Of a stretch of 20,213 nt of DNA, positions 1 through 7,164 are shown piece after piece (position 1 is the stretch's first letter; every line of letters starts with the position of its first letter). The DNA is taken from assembly GCA_044370475.1 (NCBI GenBank), contig JBILVK010000056.1, positions 1-20,213 of the forward strand. Reading direction: 5' to 3'. Position numbers and translations under genes: made by a program. The stretch comes from B1 sp044370475. Lineage in GTDB: Bacteria > Bacteroidota > Bacteroidia > UKL13-3. The notes beneath the pieces are model-generated. The model worked only from the letters and a program-made list of their open reading frames with translations. It was not told where the DNA came from and ran no database searches.

Positions 1-1307
1 TTGTCAATATATGAATCTTCTTTTATCTCCAACTCAGAATAATCTTTCCACTTATCTGGATAACCAAATTTCCTATTAAAAGAGGCAAGTTTAACCAAGG
101 CTTTTTGTCTGGTTTCATCGCTCATCCAGGTTAATCCGTTTAAACGTACCTTAAATGCTTCTACAATATCATCGACCATAGCGTTAACGCGCTTTTTAGA
201 ATCTGGGCTAAATGTTTTTTCAACAAAAAGCATTCCTAACAGCTCTCCAACTACGCCATTTGCAGCCGCAATTCCCCTTTTCCATAAAGGCTTTTGGTCT
301 TTTGTGCCTGTAAGTAAAGTGCTATAAAAATAAAAATTCTGAGCTTCAATTTTCTTGTCAAGATATGCTGCAGAATTATTCATTAAACACCACTGTAGGT
401 ATATTTTTAAATCATCTATACTGCTTGTTTTGATAATTTCATTTAAGGTTTCAAAAAATGCAGGTTGAGAAACAATTAAACTATCAAACTGAGGCAAATT
501 TTGAAGTTGAAAATAATACCCAAGATTCACGTCAGGGTAGTTTTCCATTAATTGTTTTAAGCTTCTTTTATTGTATTGTTTTTCTTGGTTTCTTCTTTCC
601 GTTCTATTCATAGCAGATTTGGCCAATGAAGTTTCAAACTTAAGAATGGTTTCACCAATTGTGTTCGAACCAAATCCAAATAATCCATTTAGTGCATCGA
701 TGTGTTTTACATATTCTTCTCTAATCATGATGGACTTAGAATCGGTTTTAAAGTAATAGTCGCGATCGGGTAAACCCAAGCCCCCTTGTGAGATGTAGCT
801 GATATAAGATGTGCTGTTTTTTAAATCTTGTCCAACATAAAAACCAAAGAAGCAGCGAATCCCTTTTTTATGAAAGCGAGCAGTGAGCTCCATTAATTGC
901 TGTTTATTGGTTAGTTTATTAATGGCGGCTAAATCTCCAGAAATAGGTTTTACACCCTGTAATTCTCTTTTATTGGTATCTAAAAAAATACGATAAAACG
1001 TTCCAACTTTATCCTTAACAGTACCAGGTTTTGCATTCTTATCTGCTGCTGCATCCTCTAAAATTTGGCGAAGAACTAGATTGTTTCTTTCTGCGACCAA
1101 ATTAAAATTCCCCCATCTACTTTCACTTGCTGGAACAGGATTGTTTTTAAGCCAAGTTCCGCTGGCATACCTATAAAAATCTGTTCCAGGCAAAACCGAA
1201 TTATCAATAGATTTTAAATCAATTCCTTTTGGCTCTTTTTTTAGAACACTTGCTGTTCCAACTATTAATCCAGTAAAGATTAAAATTGCAGGTACTATTT
1301 TCTTCAT
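1..1307 (-). CDS. M13 family (neprilysin/PepO-like) metallopeptidase, N-terminal part, cut by window edge
   Basis: About 435 codons read leftward from an ATG at 1307-1305 and run off the window start with no stop. The N-terminus is a signal peptide (MKKIVPAILIFTGLIVG) with no lipobox cysteine, so the product is probably periplasmic or secreted. The mature part begins with the M13 landmark PGTDFYRYASGTWLKNNP, followed by GGLGLPDRDYYF near residue 180 and FNRKFGYPDKWKDY near the cut, all typical of the M13 N-terminal domain. Family members are about 650-700 residues; the zinc site (HExxH and the downstream glutamate) lies in the missing last third, so catalytic competence cannot be judged here. 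M13 enzymes are zinc endopeptidases that cleave short peptides. The gene is divergent from the lolD-recQ run, with a 147-bp gap holding a candidate promoter. Family assignment is firm. Confidence 0.92.
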   Translation of the reverse strand, partial: MKKIVPAILIFTGLIVGTASVLKKEPKGIDLKSIDNSVLPGTDFYRYASGTWLKNNPVPASESRWGNFNLVAERNNLVLRQILEDAAADKNAKPGTVKDKVGTFYRIFLDTNKRELQGVKPISGDLAAINKLTNKQQLMELTARFHKKGIRCFFGFYVGQDLKNSTSYISYISQGGLGLPDRDYYFKTDSKSIMIREEYVKHIDALNGLFGFGSNTIGETILKFETSLAKSAMNRTERRNQEKQYNKRSLKQLMENYPDVNLGYYFQLQNLPQFDSLIVSQPAFFETLNEIIKTSSIDDLKIYLQWCLMNNSAAYLDKKIEAQNFYFYSTLLTGTKDQKPLWKRGIAAANGVVGELLGMLFVEKTFSPDSKKRVNAMVDDIVEAFKVRLNGLTWMSDETRQKALVKLASFNRKFGYPDKWKDYSELEIKEDSYID

Positions 1308-1338
1308 AATGATAACTTGAATAAAAAATTAAGATGCG

Positions 1339-1371
1339 CGAACATATTAAAAACCAGCAATGAAGCCCAAT
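1339..1371 (-). promoter_or_regulatory. Candidate promoter of the M13 peptidase gene
   Basis: On the minus strand TATGTTCG (1346-1339) matches the Bacteroidota -7 consensus TAnnTTTG except for one base. ATTG at 1371-1368 lies 21 nt upstream, within the usual 19-21 nt spacing for the -33 TTTG element. Transcription would start about 25 nt before the ATG at 1307. Found by eye only. Confidence 0.3.
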
Positions 1372-1419
1372 TTATTTTATTTTAACGGCAAAAAAAGCCT
1401 AATTTACTTGTAAAAAGCA

Positions 1420-1447
1420 TTGTTTTCGGCTAAAACGCTTATTATTG
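1420..1447 (+). promoter_or_regulatory. Candidate promoter of the lolD-recQ-glycosyltransferase run
   Basis: TATTATTG at 1440-1447 differs from the -7 consensus TAnnTTTG at one position. A TTG at 1420-1422 sits 17 nt upstream, slightly short of the usual spacing. The box ends 7 nt before the ATG at 1455, so the message would have almost no leader. The GAAAAAGG between box and start could instead be a weak ribosome site. Confidence 0.25.
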
Positions 1448-1454
1448 AAAAAGG

Positions 1455-2111
1455 ATGATAAAAGTAACAAATTTGTACAAGTCCTACAATGGATTGTCAA
1501 TTTTAAAGGGAGTTAATTTACATGTATCAACTGGTGAGATTGTTTCTATAGTTGGAGCATCTGGCGCAGGCAAGACTACTTTGTTGCAAATACTTGGCAC
1601 CCTCGATACAGCAGATTCTGGAAGCATAGAAATCAATGGTGAGAATGTATCTAGATTACAAGGTAACAAATTGGCAAAATTTAGAAATAAGCAAATTGGT
1701 TTTATATTTCAGTTTCATCAATTGTTACCCGAGTTTAATGCCATTGAGAATGTGTGTATACCTGCATGGATTGGCGGAGTAAATAAAAGCGCTGCTGAAA
1801 ATTCTGCTAAAGAGTTGCTAAAATTTTTAGGATTAGGGGATAGAATGCTACATAAACCTGGAGCTTTAAGTGGTGGAGAGCAGCAGAGAGTGGCGGTTGC
1901 GAGGGCTCTTATTAATAAACCTTCTATCATTTTGGCCGATGAGCCAAGTGGGAATTTAGACTCTAAATCTGCCGAAGATTTGCATCAATTATTTTTCAAG
2001 TTACGTTCAGAAATGAATCAAACGTTTGTTATAGTAACTCACAATGCTGCTCTGGCTAGCCAAAGTGACCGACAATTAACCATAAAAGATGGTGTGATTT
2101 TGCATGAGTGA
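1455..2111 (+). CDS. lolD: LolD/MacB-type ABC transporter ATP-binding protein
   Basis: A 218-residue cytoplasmic ATPase of the LolD/MacB/FtsE class. Walker A GASGAGKT is at residues 34-41, the Q-loop in GFIFQFHQLLPEF near 85, the signature LSGGEQQRVA from 138, Walker B IILADEPSGNLD from 158 and the H-loop histidine (VTHN) at 196. QFHQLLPEFNAIENV is characteristic of LolD, which powers LolCE to release lipoproteins from the inner membrane. No LolC/LolE-type permease is adjacent, so the partner must be encoded elsewhere, and another MacB-like role is possible. The stop codon overlaps the recQ start by 8 nt (ATGAGTGA, 2104-2111), which points to translational coupling. Class is certain; the LolD name rests on recalled similarity. 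Confidence 0.85.
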   Translation: MIKVTNLYKSYNGLSILKGVNLHVSTGEIVSIVGASGAGKTTLLQILGTLDTADSGSIEINGENVSRLQGNKLAKFRNKQIGFIFQFHQLLPEFNAIENVCIPAWIGGVNKSAAENSAKELLKFLGLGDRMLHKPGALSGGEQQRVAVARALINKPSIILADEPSGNLDSKSAEDLHQLFFKLRSEMNQTFVIVTHNAALASQSDRQLTIKDGVILHE

Positions 2112-4023
2112 AAGCATTCATGAAATATTAAAGAAATATTGGGGGCATGATCAATTTAGGCCTCTCCAAGAAGACATCATCAATTCTGTTTTGGAAGGTA
2201 AGGACACACTTGCTTTACTTCCAACAGGTGGGGGAAAATCAATTTGTTTTCAAGTTCCAGCGCTTGCCCTGCCAGGAATGTGTTTGGTAATTTCGCCCTT
2301 AATAGCCTTGATGAAAGATCAAGTTGAGAATTTAAATAAGATTGGAATTCAGGCCCAGGCTATTTATTCTGGATTAAATTATAATGAGATTCAACTTATC
2401 CTTAACAACTGTGTTCATGGCGGAGTCAAATTCCTTTACTTGTCGCCTGAGCGGCTCGGTTCAGACCGAATAAAGGAGCAGTTGTTGCAGATGAGTATTT
2501 CCCTTCTGGCGATAGATGAGGCGCATTGCATTAGTCAGTGGGGCTTTGATTTTAGGCCAGAGTATAGGAAAATTGCTGATGTGAGGGAGTATTTGCCCAA
2601 TGTGCCCGTAATGGCTTTAACGGCAACGGCAACCTCGAGGGTGGTTGATGATATTCAAACGCAACTAGGATTTAAGGAAAAGCGAGAATTTAGGAAAAGC
2701 TTTGAGCGCTTAAACTTGCATTATATTGTAAGGTATCACGAAAACAAACTCGAAAAATTACTTAACAGCGTGGTGGTGATGAAGGGGAGTGGTTTGGTTT
2801 ATGTGCGTAATCGAAAATTGGCTGAAGAGCTTGCCAAATACCTTGTAGACAATGGGGTAAATGCATCATTTTACCATGCTGGACTTAGCGGAGAGCTTAG
2901 GCAAGTTAGGCAGGATGATTGGATAAGGAACAAGACCCGAATTATGGTTTGCACCAACGCATTTGGAATGGGAATTGATAAGCCAGATTGCAGGTTGGTT
3001 ATTCATTTTCAAATTCCAGATTGTTTGGAGGCTTATTATCAGGAGGCGGGAAGAGCTGGTAGAAATGGGGCTCACGCATTTTGTTTGCTTTTGTATCATG
3101 GTTCAGATGCTATCATCATGCGTTCTAAACTTGCTCAAAACTTTCCTGAAATTGCCTTTTTAAGAGAAGTATATGATGCGCTTGGCAGCTATTTGCAAAT
3201 ACCTGTGGATGGGAGCATGGAAATGCCGGTTGACTTTGATTTGACAGATTTCTCGGGGCATATAAAAAAACGACCGGTAGTGGTTCAAAAGGCATTAGAA
3301 ATACTAGGGCAATTACAAATAATTACAGTATCTGAAGAGTTAAATATTCCTTCAAAATTGCGCGTTTTATTGCCAGGGAACCAGTTGTATTCTTTTCAAA
3401 ATGAACAGCCGATGTATGATGAGATGATTAAACTTATCTTGAGGAATTTTGGAGGCGTTTTTGATTATTATGTGAGCATTAGTGAAAAGGTTTTGGCCAT
3501 GAAAATTAACCTATCCGAATCGGAGTTGAAGTTGCGACTTATTAAATTGAACGAATTAGGGATAGTTGATTATGTGGAGCAAAAATCAAAGCCCCAAATT
3601 AAACTGAATGAGCCAAGGGTTTCTGGGGCCTATATTCAAATTGATGGTGCACTTTTGAGAACAAGGCGACAAATGGAAGAGGAGAAGTTGGAGGCTATGA
3701 TTGCTTATGCTGAGAATACAAATATTTGTAGGAGCAGGAAACTATTGGCCTACTTCGATGAAAAGGATGTAATTGATTGCTGCTCTTGCGATGTTTGTAA
3801 GGAGAAGTTAATACAATATTGGTCTGCTGAAAAGCTAGAAAAACTGGTAGCAGAACTAAAAAATGTGATATGGGAACATCCTCTTACAGTGAAGGAATTG
3901 GCAAAAAAAATTGTTGGATATAAAGAAGAAGAATTGGCAAAAGCATTCAGGATTTTAACAGATAAAGGTATATTGCACCTTAATTCACAGCAACTACTCA
4001 CTTGGGCATTCAAAAAAGCATAG
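2104..4023 (+). CDS. recQ: RecQ family ATP-dependent DNA helicase
   Basis: A 639-residue superfamily 2 helicase that unwinds DNA 3'-5' in recombination and fork repair. In order: Q-motif glutamine (FRPLQ, residue 21), motif I LLPTGGGKS ending near 46, motif II AIDEAH (138-141), the aromatic-rich loop SQWGFDFRP (144-152), motif III ALTATAT, motif V/VI GMGIDKPD and YYQEAGRAGRNG, then a zinc module with one Cys in NICRSRKLL and a CCSCDVC cluster. After it comes a winged-helix-like tail that does not look like an HRDC domain. The loop histidine conserved in E. coli RecQ (WGHDF) is Phe148 here. This layout resembles the HRDC-less RecQ paralogue of Bacteroidota, so a second, canonical recQ may exist elsewhere. 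The gene starts inside lolD and its end overlaps the first glycosyltransferase by 22 nt. Confidence 0.95.
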   Translation: MSESIHEILKKYWGHDQFRPLQEDIINSVLEGKDTLALLPTGGGKSICFQVPALALPGMCLVISPLIALMKDQVENLNKIGIQAQAIYSGLNYNEIQLILNNCVHGGVKFLYLSPERLGSDRIKEQLLQMSISLLAIDEAHCISQWGFDFRPEYRKIADVREYLPNVPVMALTATATSRVVDDIQTQLGFKEKREFRKSFERLNLHYIVRYHENKLEKLLNSVVVMKGSGLVYVRNRKLAEELAKYLVDNGVNASFYHAGLSGELRQVRQDDWIRNKTRIMVCTNAFGMGIDKPDCRLVIHFQIPDCLEAYYQEAGRAGRNGAHAFCLLLYHGSDAIIMRSKLAQNFPEIAFLREVYDALGSYLQIPVDGSMEMPVDFDLTDFSGHIKKRPVVVQKALEILGQLQIITVSEELNIPSKLRVLLPGNQLYSFQNEQPMYDEMIKLILRNFGGVFDYYVSISEKVLAMKINLSESELKLRLIKLNELGIVDYVEQKSKPQIKLNEPRVSGAYIQIDGALLRTRRQMEEEKLEAMIAYAENTNICRSRKLLAYFDEKDVIDCCSCDVCKEKLIQYWSAEKLEKLVAELKNVIWEHPLTVKELAKKIVGYKEEELAKAFRILTDKGILHLNSQQLLTWAFKKA

Positions 4024-5093
4024 TCATATCTGTCACCAACGACCTAAGCTATGATCAGCGCATGCAGCGCCATGCAAGTATTTTGGTGGATGCAGGTTAT
4101 GAAGTTTGCTTAGTTGGAAGAGTACTACCAAGGTCTGTAGCGCTTTCTGAAAAAACATTTCAACAACATAGATTGCATTGCATTTTTAATAAAGGGAAAC
4201 TTTTTTACTTAGAATTTAATATTAGACTTTTTTGGTTTTTGTTATTTTGTAAAGCCTCCATTTTTCTTGCAGTTGATTTAGATACTTTATTGCCAAATTT
4301 ATTGATTTCAAAAGCCAGGTCAAAGAAATTGGTTTTTGATTCACATGAATACTTCACCGAGGTGCCAGAGGTAGTGAACAGAAAAGTAACTAAGTGTATT
4401 TGGGGCATCATTGCTAAAATTGCCATCCCGCATGCTGATTTAGCATATACAGTTGGACCAGCACTTGCGGGGATATTTACAGAGAAATATGGCAATAAAT
4501 TTCATTGTATTTTAAATGTCCCAGCTTTCATTAAATTACCTGAAGTGAACATTAAAAAGGAAGCCATTATTTTTTACCAAGGAGCGCTAAATGAAGGTAG
4601 GGGATTAGAGGCACTTATTTTGTCTATGAGGAAAGTAAATGGTCTATTGCAAATTGCTGGAGAAGGCGATTTAAGTGAGCGTTTAAGGGGAATGGTTGAA
4701 GAGGAAAAGCTGACTGATAAAGTGAAATTTTTAGGGTTTATTTTACCTGAAGAACTTCCTTATTTTACGCAAAAAGCAAGTATAACTTGCAACCTATTAG
4801 AACATAGAGGTGAGAGCTACTACTATTCTTTAGCAAACAAATTCTTTGATTATATTCACGCTGGCATTCCACAGGTTTGCGCAAATTTCCCTGAATACGA
4901 AGCGATTAATAAAGAATATGAAGTGGCCATTTTGGTGCCAAGCGAAGTAGAGGCTATTGCCAAGGCAATAAATAATTTACTTGAGGATAAGGAATTACAA
5001 ATAAGATTGCAAAACAATTGCATCCTAGCATCGCAAGTGTATAATTTGCAGAACGAATCTCAAAAGCTCATCACTCATTTTAAGAATTTTTAA
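4002..5093 (+). CDS. GT4-like (GT-B fold) glycosyltransferase
   Basis: A 363-residue glycosyltransferase. N-terminal Rossmann features are SVTNDLSYDQRMQRHA (residues 10-25) and the subfamily landmarks DLDTLLPN (92-99) and DSHEYFTEVPE (113-123). The C-terminal donor-binding half has YQGALNEGRGLE, IAGEGDL, KFLGF and ANKFFDYIHAGIPQVC, in the place where GT4 enzymes carry the EX7E motif. No signal peptide or membrane anchor is evident; such enzymes act at the cytoplasmic face on surface polysaccharide or lipid glycans. The only start that keeps the TNDL motif is TTG at 4002, inside the last codons of recQ; the first internal ATG would remove the motif. It abuts the next glycosyltransferase. Donor sugar and acceptor cannot be told. 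Confidence 0.88.
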   Translation: MGIQKSIVISVTNDLSYDQRMQRHASILVDAGYEVCLVGRVLPRSVALSEKTFQQHRLHCIFNKGKLFYLEFNIRLFWFLLFCKASIFLAVDLDTLLPNLLISKARSKKLVFDSHEYFTEVPEVVNRKVTKCIWGIIAKIAIPHADLAYTVGPALAGIFTEKYGNKFHCILNVPAFIKLPEVNIKKEAIIFYQGALNEGRGLEALILSMRKVNGLLQIAGEGDLSERLRGMVEEEKLTDKVKFLGFILPEELPYFTQKASITCNLLEHRGESYYYSLANKFFDYIHAGIPQVCANFPEYEAINKEYEVAILVPSEVEAIAKAINNLLEDKELQIRLQNNCILASQVYNLQNESQKLITHFKNF

Positions 5094-6209
5094 TTGAATA
5101 GGTCAATTCATATCGTTTCATTCGACATTCCATTTCCTGCCAATTATGGCGGAGTGATTGATGTTTTTTATAAGATAAAAGCATTGCATGAGAATGGAGT
5201 TAAGATAAAGCTACATTGTTTTGAATATGGAGATAGGGGAGTTGCACCTGAGTTAGAAAAGTACTGCACCCATGTATTTTATTACCCCCGTAAAAAAATC
5301 ACCTTAGACATTACAAAGCCCTATATTGTTGCTACTAGGGGAAATGCGACACTGTTAAAAAATCTGCTTAAGGACAATGATCCTATACTTTTTGAGGCAT
5401 TACATTGTTGTCTTTTACTTGATCACCCACAGCTAAAAAATAGATTCAAGATGGTGAGGATGCATAATATTGAACATGATTATTACAGACTACTTGCTGA
5501 ATCTGAAAGTAATTTTTGTTTGAAAACCTATTATGGAATCGAATCTATTTTACTCAAGAATTTCGAGTCCATACTTAGGCATGCCAATCTTATTTTAGCT
5601 ATTTCAAAAAAAGATGAAGCCTGTTTAAAAAGTAGATTTGGAGATGCAGTGAAACTCTTACCAGCATTTCATGGCAACAGTTCAATAATAAGCAAATTAG
5701 GGTCGGGCGATTATTGCTTTTACCATGGCAAGCTAAGTGTGGCAGAAAACCATGTAGCTGCGATGTTTCTAGTGAATGAAGTTTTTTCTTCTACCAACAT
5801 TCCCCTAATTATTGCTGGAAATGGAATTGGTTCAGACCTAAAAAATGCGGCATTACCTCACACAAATATTCGTTTAATAGAAGATATTAGTCCAGAAGAA
5901 ATAAATACTTTTATTGAAAATGCGCACATAAATGTGTTACCTACTTTCCAGCCAACAGGCATAAAATTAAAGCTCATCAATGTGCTTTTTCAAGGGAGGT
6001 TTATGTTGGTAAATTCGCATATGGTAAGCCATACCGGACTAGAAGCAGCATGTTATATTGAAGATCAACCTCAAGAGATGGTACAACGCTTGGAGGAGTT
6101 GATGCGACAGGAATTTACAAGAGAGGATTTAGAAAAGCGGCAGGTAATAATTGAAGGTATTTTTGATGTTCATAAAAATGCTCAGGCACTTATTGATCTG
6201 ATCCCTTAA
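5094..6209 (+). CDS. GT-B fold glycosyltransferase, second of a tandem pair
   Basis: A 371-residue protein beginning at a TTG directly after the TAA of the upstream gene (zero spacing); no ATG occurs before about residue 119, so TTG is favoured. The N-terminus IHIVSFDIPFPANYGGVIDVFY has the glycine-rich acceptor loop of GT-B enzymes. RMHNIEHDYYRLLAE (122-136) and ISKKDEACL follow, then YHGKLSVAENHVAA, IIAGNGIG and PTFQPTGIKLKLINVL with a GRFMLVN segment as the donor site. It shares little obvious sequence with the preceding glycosyltransferase, so it is a different subfamily rather than a recent duplicate. Tight packing suggests both act on the same glycan, which is an inference. The 3' end overlaps the convergent ftsE-like gene by 20 nt, with no terminator in between. 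Confidence 0.85.
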   Translation: MNRSIHIVSFDIPFPANYGGVIDVFYKIKALHENGVKIKLHCFEYGDRGVAPELEKYCTHVFYYPRKKITLDITKPYIVATRGNATLLKNLLKDNDPILFEALHCCLLLDHPQLKNRFKMVRMHNIEHDYYRLLAESESNFCLKTYYGIESILLKNFESILRHANLILAISKKDEACLKSRFGDAVKLLPAFHGNSSIISKLGSGDYCFYHGKLSVAENHVAAMFLVNEVFSSTNIPLIIAGNGIGSDLKNAALPHTNIRLIEDISPEEINTFIENAHINVLPTFQPTGIKLKLINVLFQGRFMLVNSHMVSHTGLEAACYIEDQPQEMVQRLEELMRQEFTREDLEKRQVIIEGIFDVHKNAQALIDLIP

Positions 6210-6897
6210 ATCCATTGAGAAGCTTGTTGTTTAGCACTTTCCCCGATTCGCATCGCATGATACCAGCTGGGAATTTATCTAAAATTCTATAGTCGTGTGT
6301 AGCCATTAGAACAGCAGTTCCTGTTTTACTGATTTGGTGCAACAACTCAAGAATATCATCACTGGTTTTAGGGTCTAAATTTCCAGTTGGTTCATCGGCT
6401 AGAATTAGTTTAGGCATATTAAGTAATGCCCTTGCAATTGCCACTCTTTGTTGTTCTCCACCACTTAGTTCAAAAGGCATTTTATGTCCTTTGGTTGCTA
6501 AATCAACCAAGGATAAAACCTCATGAATTCTGTTTTCGATTTCAGAATTATTTTTCCACCCTGTTGCCTTAAGGACAAAGCTTAAGTTTTCATTCACATT
6601 TCTATCGAAAAGCAATTGAAAGTCTTGGAAAACAACCCCTAATTTTCTTCTTAAAAGAGGTATGTCTGTTTTTTTTAATGCCTCTAAATCGTAATCAACC
6701 ACTTGAGCATGGCCTTTTGCGATGGGCAACTCACCATACATAGACTTGAGTAAGGTGCTTTTTCCACTTCCTGTGGTACCTATTAAATAAACAAACTCAC
6801 CAGCTTGTATAGAGAAATTAACCTCAGATAGAACGAGGCTGTCTTGCTGAAAGATACTCACATCTTTATAGGCAATGATATTATTTTGTTCAGTCAT
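6190..6897 (-). CDS. ftsE: FtsE-like cell-division ABC transporter ATP-binding protein
   Basis: A 235-residue ATPase. Walker A GTTGSGKS spans 40-47, the Q-loop VVFQDFQLLFDRNVNENL runs from about 88, the signature LSGGEQQRVAIARALL from 144, Walker B LILADEPTGNLDP from 164 and the H-loop is MATHDYRI. FQDFQLL-RNVNENLSFVL is typical of FtsE, which with the membrane protein FtsX controls peptidoglycan hydrolases at the division site. ftsX is not adjacent, unlike in Proteobacteria. The start ATG overlaps the stop of the small upstream ORF (ATGACTGA), so translation of the two is likely coupled. The C-terminus lies inside the end of the convergent glycosyltransferase gene. Confidence 0.85.
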   Translation of the reverse strand: MTEQNNIIAYKDVSIFQQDSLVLSEVNFSIQAGEFVYLIGTTGSGKSTLLKSMYGELPIAKGHAQVVDYDLEALKKTDIPLLRRKLGVVFQDFQLLFDRNVNENLSFVLKATGWKNNSEIENRIHEVLSLVDLATKGHKMPFELSGGEQQRVAIARALLNMPKLILADEPTGNLDPKTSDDILELLHQISKTGTAVLMATHDYRILDKFPAGIMRCESGKVLNNKLLNGFKGSDQ

Positions 6898-7099
6898 TTA
6901 GCTCAAGTTTAGTCATTTTGCCAAAAGGCATAATAATTAATAGTTCTTTAATCTTTTCAATATGTGTACCTAGCCCAACCTTTTCGAGTGCTTTTTCTGG
7001 CCTATCAATTCGCGTATAGGCAATTAGGGTAAATTGATCATCTCTCACTTGAAGATAATCTGGGATTTTAGCCTTCCCTTTAATTTTAATTATATACAA
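6890..7099 (-). CDS. Small uncharacterised protein translationally coupled to ftsE
   Basis: A 69-residue protein with no signal peptide or membrane segment; the core is KGKAKIPDYLQVRDDQFTLIAY followed by RIDRPEKALEKVGLG. I recognise no domain. It lies directly upstream of the FtsE-like gene with an 8-nt overlap (ATGACTGA), the arrangement of co-translated partners. No ATG exists near the N-terminus: the open start is TTG at 7099-7097, and an ATT just upstream or downstream is also possible. The reading frame stays open upstream to a TAA near 7138. From memory, short proteins of this type precede ftsE in other Bacteroidota, which would support reality, but this is unverified. Its role is unknown; a regulator or cofactor of FtsE is a guess. 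Confidence 0.65.
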   Translation of the reverse strand: MYIIKIKGKAKIPDYLQVRDDQFTLIAYTRIDRPEKALEKVGLGTHIEKIKELLIIMPFGKMTKLELND

Positions 7100-7164
7100 A
7101 ATACTATAATTTTTTTTATTCCTAGTTGTAAAACCTTAATATTGCGCAACAAAAATAAATAACA

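Noticed and set aside
571..756. 61-codon plus-strand frame inside the M13 peptidase gene
   Set aside because: It is antisense to a clear M13 coding sequence and has no support of its own.
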